A stretch of 9,292 bases of DNA from Oscillospiraceae bacterium (GCA_009784085.1 WRCJ01000060.1:1-9292), one strand, 5' to 3'; shown: positions 1-6,484, numbered from the stretch's first letter. The notes: generated by a model from the letters alone, not told the origin. Made by a program: numbers and translations.

Positions 1-67
1 CTCATAAATGAGAATATGCGCCCCGTGAAATTCCTCAACGATCTACGTTTTTTGTTGACAAAGTATC

Positions 68-96
68 TTCCCAACAGGCTCATTTCATGGTAGAAT
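68..96 (+). promoter_or_regulatory. Candidate extended -10 promoter for the lgt operon
   Basis: TTCCCA (68-73; 4 of 6 matches to the -35 consensus) lies 17 bp before TAGAAT (91-96). The -10 box is preceded by TGG, giving an extended TGn -10. The predicted transcript would start near 103 and have about 124 nt of leader before lgt. A perfect TTGACA sits at 55-60, but no good -10 lies 16-18 bp downstream of it. The same TGG plus -10 pattern recurs upstream of the ATPase gene at 5731-5739, which supports the reading. Confidence 0.4.
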
Positions 97-226
97 CTGA
101 AGTAGGATACCACGTAGGATACCCGGGCGCGGGTTCCTTGCCCCTTATCTGGACGCGGTTCCCCTAGATTCCCCTAACCGGTTTCTCAAAGCGGTTCCTT
201 TATGTTGTATGAGGAGGAGAAAAATT
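97..226 (+). other. lgt leader region with short direct repeats
   Basis: No gene is visible before lgt. The leader holds GTAGGATACC twice (102-111 and 114-123), TTCCCCTA twice (159-166 and 169-176), and a recurring GCGG(G)TTCC element (129-137, 155-162, 191-198). AACCG at 176-180 could pair with CGGTT at 156-160 or with CGGTT at 192-196, so two exclusive weak stems are possible. I recognise no T-box, riboswitch core or terminator. The Shine-Dalgarno GAGGAGGA lies at 211-218. Confidence 0.4.
102..123 (+). repeat. 10-bp direct repeat, 12-bp period
   Basis: GTAGGATACC occurs at 102-111 and again at 114-123, separated by AC. It lies at or just after the predicted transcription start of lgt. It could be a regulator half-site pair or a slippage product; the sequence does not decide. 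Confidence 0.6.
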
Positions 227-1324
227 ATGGGCAGTCCCATCACGCTATTTGGCATTGAAATGGATCCCAACAGGGCGGCTTTCACGATATTTGGCCGCGA
301 AATACACTGGTACGGTATAATCATTGCGGTGGCCTTCCTGGTGGCGGCCTTCTACGTGACCCGCCGCGCCCCGAAAGTGGGCATCAGCGGGGACGATGTC
401 ATCGACGCCTTGCTGTTTGCCGTGCCGGTCGCCATTATTTTCTCTCGGGTGTACTATGTCCTGTTTAATTTGCAAGAATTTTCGGATCCCAGCAAGAGCA
501 TCTGGGCGATTTGGGACGGCGGTATCGCGATCTACGGCGCGATCATCGGAGGGGTATTGACGGTGTTCGTCTTCAGCCGGTTGAAGAAAAAGCGCAAAGT
601 CGATTTCCCGGCCTTCATGGACGTTTTGGTCCCCGGCCTGTTCATCGGCCAGTGCATCGGGCGCTGGGGCAACTTCATCAACCGGGAAGTCTACGGGACG
701 GTGACGGATTTGCCGTGGAAGATGACGCTCGAGGGAAAGAGCGTGCATCCCACGTTCCTCTACGAGTCGCTGTGGTGCCTGGTCGGGTTTTTGGCCTTGC
801 ATTTCCTGTTTAAGAAACGCAGGTTCAACGGGCAGATTACGCTGATGTACGCGGCCTGGTACGGCTTGGGGCGCGCCTTCTTCGAAGGGCTTCGCGAAAA
901 AGAATACAGCCTGTACATTGGGAGCACCGATATTCGCGTCTCACAGCTGTTGAGCGTTTTGATTTTCGTCGCCGCGATGGCTTTGCTGGCCTACCACCTG
1001 CTGTATAAGAAACACGATCCAGCCGTGGAATTGCTGGCGCCGCTGCCGCCCAGAGTGAAGGGGAAGGGGTCGGGAACCCCGGTGGCGACGGAAGACGGTG
1101 AGCCGAAAGACGCCGACGGGGGCGAGGCGAAGGTTGCCGAGGCGAAGGCCGCCGACGTTGCCAGCGAGGATGGCGACGATGGCGAAGCCGAAGCGGCGGA
1201 CGATGGCGAAGCCGAGGCAGTGTTCGATGGCGAAGCCAAAGCCAAAGCCAAAGCGGACAAACCAGACAAAGCCAAAGCGGCGGACAAAGCCGAAGAATCA
1301 TCTGGGGAGGACAAAACCGAATGA
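227..1324 (+). CDS. lgt: Prolipoprotein diacylglyceryl transferase with long charged C-terminal tail
   Basis: Lgt moves a diacylglyceryl group from phosphatidylglycerol to the lipobox cysteine of prolipoproteins, at the outer face of the cytoplasmic membrane. The Lgt signature G-R-W-G-N-F-I-N-R-E is at residues 145-154, with G-G-I-A-I-Y-G at 98-104 and H-P-T-F-L-Y-E-S at 174-181. About seven hydrophobic segments fall between residues 28 and 260. The ATG at 227 is chosen because GAGGAGGA (211-218) lies 8 nt upstream; an in-frame ATG at 209 would overlap that site. The core ends near residue 276, about the usual family length. Residues 277-365 form an extra low-complexity Ala/Asp/Glu/Lys tail, predicted cytoplasmic from known Lgt topology. 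The stop overlaps the folD start (ATGA), so the tail is genuinely in frame. Function of the core is secure; that of the tail is unknown. Confidence 0.95.
   Translation: MGSPITLFGIEMDPNRAAFTIFGREIHWYGIIIAVAFLVAAFYVTRRAPKVGISGDDVIDALLFAVPVAIIFSRVYYVLFNLQEFSDPSKSIWAIWDGGIAIYGAIIGGVLTVFVFSRLKKKRKVDFPAFMDVLVPGLFIGQCIGRWGNFINREVYGTVTDLPWKMTLEGKSVHPTFLYESLWCLVGFLALHFLFKKRRFNGQITLMYAAWYGLGRAFFEGLREKEYSLYIGSTDIRVSQLLSVLIFVAAMALLAYHLLYKKHDPAVELLAPLPPRVKGKGSGTPVATEDGEPKDADGGEAKVAEAKAADVASEDGDDGEAEAADDGEAEAVFDGEAKAKAKADKPDKAKAADKAEESSGEDKTE
1178..1237 (+). repeat. 24-bp period in-frame repeat in the lgt tail
   Basis: GATGGCGAAGCC occurs at 1178-1189, 1202-1213 and 1226-1237, exactly 24 bp apart, each encoding D-G-E-A. 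A partial unit, GATGGCGAC, precedes at 1169-1177. AAAGCC/AAAGCG units follow at 1238-1254, coding for alternating Ala and Lys. The pattern suggests expansion by slippage with the reading frame preserved. Confidence 0.8.
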
Positions 1325-2181
1325 CATTGTTGGACGGCAAGCAGACCGCCAAAAAACACAAGGAACGCATCGCGCAAGAGGTATGCGCGCTGAAAGAGAA
1401 AGGGATCACGCCCGGTTTGGCCGTCGTCATCGTGGGGGACGATCCGGCATCCCGTGTATATGTGAACAACAAAAAGAGGGACTGCGCCCAGTGCGGCGTC
1501 TATTCCGAGGAACATGCCCTGCCGGCCGAGACGACCCAGGAGCAATTGCTCGCGCTCATCAGCCGCTTAAATCACAACGCGGACATCCATGGCATTTTGG
1601 TGCAATTGCCGCTGCCATCCCACCTGGATGAGCAGGACGTGTTGCTGGCCATCGACCCGCAGAAAGACGTGGACGCCTTCCATCCGTTCAATGTAGGCCG
1701 CATTATGATAGGCGATTACGATCTTCTGCCCTGCACGCCTGCCGGCATCATGGCATTGTTGGACGAATACGGCGTGGCGATATCGGGGCGCGAGTGCGTC
1801 GTCGTCGGGCGTTCCAATATCGTGGGCAAACCGCAAGCCATGCTGCTGTTGCATCGCCATGGGACGGTCACGTTGTGCCATTCGCGCACGAAAGACCTGG
1901 GGGAAGTCACCCGCCGGGCCGACATCCTTGTCGCCGCCGTCGGGCGGGAGGGCCTCATTACAGGGGATATGATCAAAGAGGGGGCTGTGGTCATCGACGT
2001 AGCCATGAATAAAAACGCGGCCGGCAAGCTGGTCGGGGACGTCGTCTTCGAGGAAGCGGCGGAAAAGGCATCCTTCATCACCCCGGTCCCCGGCGGCGTA
2101 GGTCCCATGACCCGCGTTATGTTGCTGCGCAACACGCTCACGGCGGCGCAGAAGGTGATAGGCGCGGAGGTTGGAAACTAA
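1321..2181 (+). CDS. folD: Bifunctional methylene-THF dehydrogenase / methenyl-THF cyclohydrolase
   Basis: This cytosolic enzyme interconverts 5,10-methylene-THF, 5,10-methenyl-THF and 10-formyl-THF using NAD(P). At 286 residues it has the usual family length. The catalytic Y-V-x-x-K element is at Y47 and K51. Q95 is in V-Q-L-P-L-P and D118 in K-D-V-D-A-F-H-P. The cofactor-binding G-R-S-N-I-V-G-K-P is at 163-171, and P-G-G-V-G-P-M-T at 257-264 is intact. The start overlaps the lgt stop by 4 nt (ATGA). GGGGAGGA at 1305-1312 is a good Shine-Dalgarno 8 nt upstream. The stop abuts the fhs ATG with no gap, so the two folate enzymes are translated together. Cofactor choice (NAD or NADP) cannot be read from the sequence. 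Confidence 0.97.
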   Translation: MTLLDGKQTAKKHKERIAQEVCALKEKGITPGLAVVIVGDDPASRVYVNNKKRDCAQCGVYSEEHALPAETTQEQLLALISRLNHNADIHGILVQLPLPSHLDEQDVLLAIDPQKDVDAFHPFNVGRIMIGDYDLLPCTPAGIMALLDEYGVAISGRECVVVGRSNIVGKPQAMLLLHRHGTVTLCHSRTKDLGEVTRRADILVAAVGREGLITGDMIKEGAVVIDVAMNKNAAGKLVGDVVFEEAAEKASFITPVPGGVGPMTRVMLLRNTLTAAQKVIGAEVGN

Positions 2182-3858
2182 ATGAACTACAAAACGGATA
2201 TAGAAATCGCGCGGGCGTCGTCGCCGTTGCCCATCTCTGAGATTGCCGGCGCCCTCGGTATCGATACAGCCGACTGGGCGCCGTACGGCAGGTATAAGGC
2301 CAAATTGGACGGCGGCCTGCTGAACAAACGGCAGGGCGGGCCGGACGGACGTTTGATTTTGGTAACCGCCATCTCGCCCACGCCGGCCGGCGAGGGCAAG
2401 ACCACCACCAGCGTGGGCCTGGCCGACGCGATGGCGCGGTTGGGCAAGCGCGTGATGCTGGCCCTGCGCGAGCCGTCCTTGGGGCCGGTGTTTGGCATGA
2501 AGGGCGGCGCGGCGGGCGGCGGGTATGCCCAGCTGTTGCCCATGGAGGAACTCAACCTGCATTTCACCGGCGACATCCACGCGGTGACGACGGCCAACAA
2601 CCTGCTCTCGGCTGTCATCGACAACCATTTGCAACAGGGCAACGCCTTGGGGCTGGACCCGCGCAAAATCACCTGGCGGCGTTGCCTGGACATGAACGAC
2701 AGGGTCTTGCGCCACGTGGTGGTGGGGCTGGGCGGGACGCCATGCGGCGTGCCGCGGGAGGATGCCTTCGATATCAGCGCCGCCTCCGAGGTGATGGCGG
2801 TGCTGTGCCTTGCCCAATCCCGGCGCGACCTCAAGGAGCGGCTGGCGCGCCTGATTGTGGGGCAGGCCAGGGACGGGCGGTTCGTGACCTGCGGCGACCT
2901 GAAAACCGAGGGCGCCATGGCCGCGCTCTTGGACGACGCCTTACAGCCCAATCTGGTACAGACGCTGGAACACACGCCCGCCCTCGTCCACGGCGGGCCG
3001 TTCGCCAACATTGCCCACGGTTGCAACAGCGTCGTCGCCACGCGCCTGGCGCTCAAATTGGCCGACTACGTGGTGACGGAAGCCGGCTTCGGCGCCGATT
3101 TGGGCGCCGAGAAGTTTTTCGACATCAAATGCCGCCAGGCCGGCCTCACGCCGTCGATCTGTGTGGCGGTAGCCTCGTTGCGGGCACTCAAATGCCACGG
3201 CGGGGCGGTCAAGGGGCGTTATGGGGAGGCCAATCAACAGGCGTTGGAGGGTGGCGTTTCCAACCTGCTGGCCCATGTGGAGAATATCCAAGGGCGTTTC
3301 GGCCTGCCGGTGGTGGTCGCGCTCAACGCCTTCCCAGGCGATCCGGACAGCGAAAGAGCCTGGTTGCTGGAGTATTGCGCGCAAAAAGGCATCCCGGCGG
3401 CGCCTTCCGACGTGTGGGCGAAAGGCGGCGCGGGCGGCGAGGCGTTGGCGCGGCAAGTGCTGGCCAATCTCCCGGATCGGCCTTCCTTCCGGTTTGCCTA
3501 CCCCGATGCGTTGCCGCTTAGGGAAAAGATCGAAACCATCGTCAGGGAGATTTACGGCGGCGACGGCGTCCATTTCTGGCCGGCAGCCGCAAAAATGTTA
3601 AGCATGCTGGAAGGCGCCGGGTACGGGCATCTGCCCGTGTGCATGGCCAAGACGCAATACTCCCTGTCCGACGACCCGAAGAAGCTGGGGCGCCCCAGCG
3701 GCTTTACCGTGGATATCAAAAACGTCCGCTTGTCGGCAGGCGCGGGGTTCGTCGTCGCCTACGCCGGGGATGTCATGACCATGCCGGGCCTGCCCCGGGT
3801 GCCTGCCGCCGAGGGCATCGACATCGACCAAGACGGCGTGATCAGCGGGTTATTTTGA
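2182..3858 (+). CDS. fhs: Formate-tetrahydrofolate ligase
   Basis: It uses ATP to join formate to THF, giving 10-formyl-THF, the entry step of the methyl branch of the Wood-Ljungdahl pathway and a C1 source for purines and formyl-Met-tRNA. The length, 558 residues, matches the family (about 556). The P-loop P-T-P-A-G-E-G-K-T-T is at 66-75, followed by G-P-V-F-G-M-K-G-G-A from 101. H-G-G-P-F-A-N-I-A-H-G starts at 270, and the C-terminal A-K-T-Q-Y-S-L-S-D-D-P near 489-499 is complete. It starts immediately after the folD stop; GGAGG at 2167-2171 with a 10-nt gap can serve as ribosome binding site. FolD and Fhs together form a formate-to-methylene-THF module. No methylene-THF reductase or CO dehydrogenase gene lies in the window, so acetogenesis cannot be claimed from it. 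Confidence 0.98.
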   Translation: MNYKTDIEIARASSPLPISEIAGALGIDTADWAPYGRYKAKLDGGLLNKRQGGPDGRLILVTAISPTPAGEGKTTTSVGLADAMARLGKRVMLALREPSLGPVFGMKGGAAGGGYAQLLPMEELNLHFTGDIHAVTTANNLLSAVIDNHLQQGNALGLDPRKITWRRCLDMNDRVLRHVVVGLGGTPCGVPREDAFDISAASEVMAVLCLAQSRRDLKERLARLIVGQARDGRFVTCGDLKTEGAMAALLDDALQPNLVQTLEHTPALVHGGPFANIAHGCNSVVATRLALKLADYVVTEAGFGADLGAEKFFDIKCRQAGLTPSICVAVASLRALKCHGGAVKGRYGEANQQALEGGVSNLLAHVENIQGRFGLPVVVALNAFPGDPDSERAWLLEYCAQKGIPAAPSDVWAKGGAGGEALARQVLANLPDRPSFRFAYPDALPLREKIETIVREIYGGDGVHFWPAAAKMLSMLEGAGYGHLPVCMAKTQYSLSDDPKKLGRPSGFTVDIKNVRLSAGAGFVVAYAGDVMTMPGLPRVPAAEGIDIDQDGVISGLF

Positions 3859-3859
3859 T

Positions 3860-5023
3860 ATGTCGTATCGGGAAGCTCCCCCCCTATGCCTGATGATTGT
3901 GGGCGACGGCATGGCCGATACGCCGCTGGCGGCGTTGGGCGGCAAGACGCCGTTGCAAAGCGTGCGGTATCCGCATATGGCGCGGCTCGCCGGGCAATCC
4001 GGCGTACGCATGGCAAGCACGACCCCGGAGGGGTTCCCCGCCGGGACCGAGACCGCCATGCCGCTCCTCATAGGCTATGGCACGGAGGTGCTGACCGGGC
4101 GCGGCCCGGTGGAGGCAGCCGGCATGGGCGTAGTGCTACCCGCCGGGCAGTTTGCCATGCGCGTCAACTTGGTGCGCATGGATGCACATGACGCCCTGAC
4201 CGAGGCATGCCCCGAGTTGAGCGACGCCGAAGGGCTAGCCGCCGGCAACAAGCTGGCCGCCGACGGCGAAATCCAAGATATCCTGGGGAAAGTAGGATGG
4301 ACGTTGCATCCCCAACCCGATTTTCGGCAACTCGTCACCGGCCCCGGCGAGAGCGTGCCGGACGGCATGACGCCCCCGCATCAGGTGCTGGGGGCCGCGC
4401 TGTCCCAGTATCTCCCGGCCCACGACACCGTGGCGGCCTTCATGCGCCGGGGGCGCGGCGTGTTGCGCGGCGATGGTTTGGGCGCGTGGCCCTGGGGGGC
4501 GGGCCTGGTGCCCCGCTATGAACCGTTCGCGGCCAAGTATGGGCGGCGCGGCGCGGTGATATCGGCGGTACCGGTGGTGCGCGGCATGGCCCGCCTGGCC
4601 GGGATGGACGCGCCCGAAGTGCCGGGGGCTACCGGCACGTTACATACCAACTGGCGGGGCAAAGCCGACGCTGTCTTAGCCGCCGCCTTGGCCGGCTATG
4701 GGTTTGTCATGTTGCATGTCGAGGCGCCGGATGATTGTAGCCATGCGCTCGATTTGCAGGGGAAACAGCAGGCCATCGCGCTGTTGGACGAGGCCATCGG
4801 GTGGTTGCGGCAAGGCTTGGCGGGACATCCGTACCGGATGGTTTTGCTACCCGACCACGTCACATCCACCGATACGGGCCGCCACGGGGCGCAACCGGTG
4901 CCGTGGTGCGTCTTCGACAGCCGGTCGCCCGAAGGCTGTCCGACGCGATATGCCGAGCGTGGCGACGTCCCCGTCGAACCGTATACGGCGCCGTTGCGGG
5001 TTTTGCTGGGGTTGCAGGATTGA
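3860..5023 (+). CDS. apgM: Archaeal-type cofactor-independent phosphoglycerate mutase (ApgM family)
   Basis: An alkaline-phosphatase-superfamily protein of 387 residues, close to the roughly 400 usual for ApgM, which interconverts 3- and 2-phosphoglycerate in glycolysis. Metal ligands expected for the fold are visible: D16 in G-D-G-M-A-D, D291 and H295 in H-V-E-A-P-D-D-C-S-H, D332-H333 in L-P-D-H, and H342 in G-R-H-G. T-G-R-G-P-V-E-A-A, around 79-87, is also typical. The odd point is the nucleophile motif. The family usual G-S-D-x-A-N is here G-T-E-T-A-M (62-67), so Thr63 replaces the phospho-accepting Ser. Thr is a known nucleophile in other members of the superfamily, so activity is plausible but altered. 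Start: one nucleotide after the fhs stop with no clear Shine-Dalgarno, so translation is probably coupled. Some family members are annotated as homoserine kinase; nothing nearby supports that here. Confidence 0.8.
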   Translation: MSYREAPPLCLMIVGDGMADTPLAALGGKTPLQSVRYPHMARLAGQSGVRMASTTPEGFPAGTETAMPLLIGYGTEVLTGRGPVEAAGMGVVLPAGQFAMRVNLVRMDAHDALTEACPELSDAEGLAAGNKLAADGEIQDILGKVGWTLHPQPDFRQLVTGPGESVPDGMTPPHQVLGAALSQYLPAHDTVAAFMRRGRGVLRGDGLGAWPWGAGLVPRYEPFAAKYGRRGAVISAVPVVRGMARLAGMDAPEVPGATGTLHTNWRGKADAVLAAALAGYGFVMLHVEAPDDCSHALDLQGKQQAIALLDEAIGWLRQGLAGHPYRMVLLPDHVTSTDTGRHGAQPVPWCVFDSRSPEGCPTRYAERGDVPVEPYTAPLRVLLGLQD

Positions 5024-5024
5024 T

Positions 5025-5051
5025 GACGCGGGTTCCTCATTTACCCGTGTC
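5025..5051 (+). other. Stem-loop between convergent genes, not a canonical terminator
   Basis: GACGCGGGT (5025-5033) can pair with ACCCGTGTC (5043-5051), giving a 9-bp stem with one G-U pair and a 9-nt loop. It starts two bases after the apgM stop and lies before the stop of the convergent DUF4364 gene. No T-tract follows on either strand, so intrinsic termination is doubtful. The rest of the 69-nt gap shows nothing recognisable. Confidence 0.35.
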
Positions 5052-5092
5052 GCCCGTATCGTCCGCCCCGCCCGCGACCCAACGCCCCCATG

Positions 5093-5635
5093 CTATGGCG
5101 CGTCGCCTGGCAACAGGGTTTTCATAACGCCGTCGAAGATCGTTTCGGCGTTCTCCGAGAAATATTTGCACATTTGGCTGGCCTTTTCCCGGGAACCGCA
5201 AACCACTTCGATACGCAGGATGGGATCGAGGCCGTCGGTCAGGGCCAGCCGGACCATATGCTCCCCCTCCCGCATCCAAACTTCGGTTTTCACGCGCGAC
5301 TGCAGGCGCATACGGCTTAGCACCCGGAGCGCGTTTTCCTGCCCCGCGCGGCGCAAGGCGACCGGTAGCGCGCGCTCGACCGGCAATAGGGTTTCGAACC
5401 CGCGCGGGGACAGCGTGTAGACGTCGCGTCCCTTGGAATCCTTCTCCACGAGCAAGAGGCCGGAGTTGGCCAGTTCCTCCACGCCTTGGCAAAATAGGAA
5501 GTAATTCATATTGTCGTCGATGAGCGTCGCTTCGCCCATTTCATCCAGCGCAATCGGATCCGGGATATGGCGCATGATAAACAAGAGGAAGATCTTCATC
5601 TCGGTCAACTCGCCATTAAAGCCATACCGGGGCAT
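5093..5635 (-). CDS. DUF4364 family winged-helix protein, probable transcriptional regulator
   Basis: I recognise a DUF4364 protein, a family seen in Clostridia-type genomes. Residues about 10-75 look like a winged-helix domain: T-E-M-K-I-F-L-L-F-I-M, then N-Y-F-L-F-C-Q-G-V-E-E-L, then a wing around Y-T-L-S-P-R-G. The rest is a mixed alpha/beta C-terminal domain ending near a K-Y-F-S-E-N-A-E-T-I-F helix. The ATG at 5635 gives 180 residues. It has AGGCGG (5649-5644) 8 nt upstream and sits about 28 nt after the predicted transcription start. An in-frame TTG at 5698 is excluded because it lies inside the -35 box. The gene runs divergently from the ATPase and oxidoreductase genes and converges on apgM. 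DNA binding is inferred from fold; targets are unknown, with autoregulation the simplest idea given the palindrome at 5693-5711. Confidence 0.8.
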   Translation of the reverse strand: MPRYGFNGELTEMKIFLLFIMRHIPDPIALDEMGEATLIDDNMNYFLFCQGVEELANSGLLLVEKDSKGRDVYTLSPRGFETLLPVERALPVALRRAGQENALRVLSRMRLQSRVKTEVWMREGEHMVRLALTDGLDPILRIEVVCGSREKASQMCKYFSENAETIFDGVMKTLLPGDAP

Positions 5636-5669
5636 GCAATGCACCGCCTGTCTGTTAAGATATGATTCT

Positions 5670-5698
5670 ATTATACGATTTTTCCCAAAAAGAATCAA
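5670..5698 (-). promoter_or_regulatory. Sigma-A-type promoter of the DUF4364 gene
   Basis: On the minus strand TTGATT (5698-5693) is the -35 box and a perfect TATAAT (5675-5670) the -10, with a 17-bp spacer (5692-5676). Predicted transcription start is near 5663, leaving about 28 nt before the ATG at 5635 and its AGGCGG site. Confidence 0.75.
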
Positions 5699-5711
5699 TA
5701 AAGTTTTGATT
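5693..5711. promoter_or_regulatory. Candidate operator: 19-bp near-palindrome between divergent promoters
   Basis: AATCAA (5693-5698) and TTGATT (5706-5711) are perfect inverted arms around a 7-nt centre, and 7 of 9 possible pairs match about position 5702. The left arm is exactly the -35 of the minus-strand promoter. The right arm overlaps the first bases of the plus-strand -35 (5710-5715). A dimeric winged-helix protein bound here would block both promoters, and the adjacent DUF4364 protein is the obvious candidate. AT-rich sequence can give such symmetry by chance. Confidence 0.5.
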
Positions 5712-5739
5712 GCATTTCCCTATAGTGTTCTGGTATAAT
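5710..5739 (+). promoter_or_regulatory. Extended -10 promoter of the P-loop ATPase gene
   Basis: TTGCAT (5710-5715) and a perfect TATAAT (5734-5739) are separated by 18 bp, and TGG precedes the -10, giving an extended TGn element. The predicted start is 5746-5747, which coincides with the first ATG of the downstream gene and implies a leaderless or nearly leaderless transcript. Confidence 0.7.
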
Positions 5740-5746
5740 AGTCTTT

Positions 5747-6484
5747 ATGTTACAGATCTCAACGGCAACGGCAACGGCGATGGCAACGGCAACGGCGATG
5801 GCAACGGCAACGGCGATGGCGATGGCGCGGGTAACCATCCTGGCCGGCCACTACGGTAGCGGCAAGACCAACTTGGCCGTGAACTTGTCGCTAGCCCTGC
5901 GCCGGAAGCGCCCGCGGGTGGCTATCGCCGACCTGGATATTGTGAACCCCTACTACCGCACTATGGACGCGAAAGACTGGCTCATGGGCGCCGGTATCGA
6001 TGTGATAGCTTCGTCCCTGGCCTTGTCCAACTTGGACGCGCCGTCCCTCAACGCGGCGGCGGCGCGTATTTTTGACGATCCCGGCCTATCTGCCATCGCG
6101 GATGTCGGCGGCGACGACCGGGGCGCGTTGGCTTTAGGGCGTTATGCCGCGAGGCTGGGGGCGCCGGACTGCCGGATCCTGTTTGTGTTCAACCCCTATC
6201 GGCCGCGCACGGCGACAGCCGGCGACGCGCTGGCCGTGTTGCGGGAGATCGAAGCCGCCGGGCATTTTGCCTTCACCGGCATTGCCAACAACGCCAACCT
6301 AGGCCCTATCACGACAGCCGGGGACGTATTGGCATCCCTGCCCGTGGCGGGCGAGCTGTCTCGCCTGAGCGGGTTGCCGATTGCCTTGACGTCGCTGAAG
6401 AGCGATTTGGCGCCCGCGCTGGAGGGCAAGGCCGATAACATTTTCCCGATGGAAATCATCAAAAAGCCGGAATGGATCATCTAA
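5747..6484 (+). CDS. MinD/ParA-like P-loop ATPase
   Basis: A deviant-Walker SIMIBI-class ATPase related to the CobQ/MinD/ParA group, with unknown cellular target. Counting from the ATG at 5747, the Walker A is G-H-Y-G-S-G-K-T at 34-41. D-L-D-I-V-N-P-Y-Y-R follows near 63-72, and a Walker B-like A-D-V-G-G-D-D-R-G lies near 121-129. The body ends with a predicted alpha/beta C-terminus and a short K-K-P-E-W tail. The first 27 residues are a Thr-Ala/Met-Ala repeat, and the conserved domain begins at A-R-V-T-I-L-A-G. The start is uncertain. ATG 5747 fits a leaderless mRNA. In-frame ATGs at 5780, 5798, 5816 and 5822 lie inside the repeat, and none has a good Shine-Dalgarno. With one Cys only, it lacks the C-x-x-C of Mrp/Nbp35 Fe-S carriers. 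It lies 85 nt upstream of the oxidoreductase genes, so a role in that complex's maturation or regulation is possible but speculative. Confidence 0.75.
   Translation: MLQISTATATAMATATAMATATAMAMARVTILAGHYGSGKTNLAVNLSLALRRKRPRVAIADLDIVNPYYRTMDAKDWLMGAGIDVIASSLALSNLDAPSLNAAAARIFDDPGLSAIADVGGDDRGALALGRYAARLGAPDCRILFVFNPYRPRTATAGDALAVLREIEAAGHFAFTGIANNANLGPITTAGDVLASLPVAGELSRLSGLPIALTSLKSDLAPALEGKADNIFPMEIIKKPEWII
5761..5826 (+). repeat. Eleven-copy hexamer tandem repeat at the start of the ATPase gene
   Basis: Eleven consecutive hexamers alternate AACGGC and GATGGC. From 5767 to 5820 they form three perfect 18-bp units (AACGGC AACGGC GATGGC), with one extra AACGGC before and one extra GATGGC after. 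In frame they encode Thr-Ala and Met-Ala dipeptides, and each GATGGC supplies an in-frame ATG. Copy changes would keep the frame but alter N-terminal length and the number of start codons. Confidence 0.95.

Noticed and set aside
55..96. TTGACA (55-60) paired with TAGAAT (91-96) as one promoter
   Set aside because: The spacer would be 30 bp, far beyond the functional range; TTCCCA at 68-73 gives 17 bp.
209..226. Upstream in-frame ATG at 209 as lgt start
   Set aside because: It would place the strong GAGGAGGA site inside the gene and has no ribosome site of its own; ATG 227 has ideal spacing.
97..226. T-box or other riboswitch in the lgt leader
   Set aside because: No T-box consensus, specifier loop, or known aptamer core is visible, and no terminator follows.
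1567..2817. Long antisense open frame opposite folD and fhs, and others opposite vorB, beta and gamma genes
   Set aside because: They lie opposite well-conserved genes in GC-rich DNA, where few stops occur by chance, and their translations resemble no family.
5025..5051. Intrinsic terminator for the lgt-apgM operon
   Set aside because: The hairpin is plausible but no T-tract follows in either direction; kept only as a stem-loop.
4698..5420. Plus-strand open frame across the apgM end and the DUF4364 gene
   Set aside because: It runs through two recognised genes in other frames, with Arg/Pro/Ser-rich composition typical of shadow frames.
5636..5698. In-frame TTG at 5698 as start of the DUF4364 gene
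   Set aside because: It coincides with the -35 box, upstream of the predicted transcript start, and lacks a ribosome site; ATG 5635 has AGGCGG at 8 nt.
5761..5826. CRISPR array or phage-type repeat
   Set aside because: Units are contiguous hexamers without spacers and lie in a coding frame.
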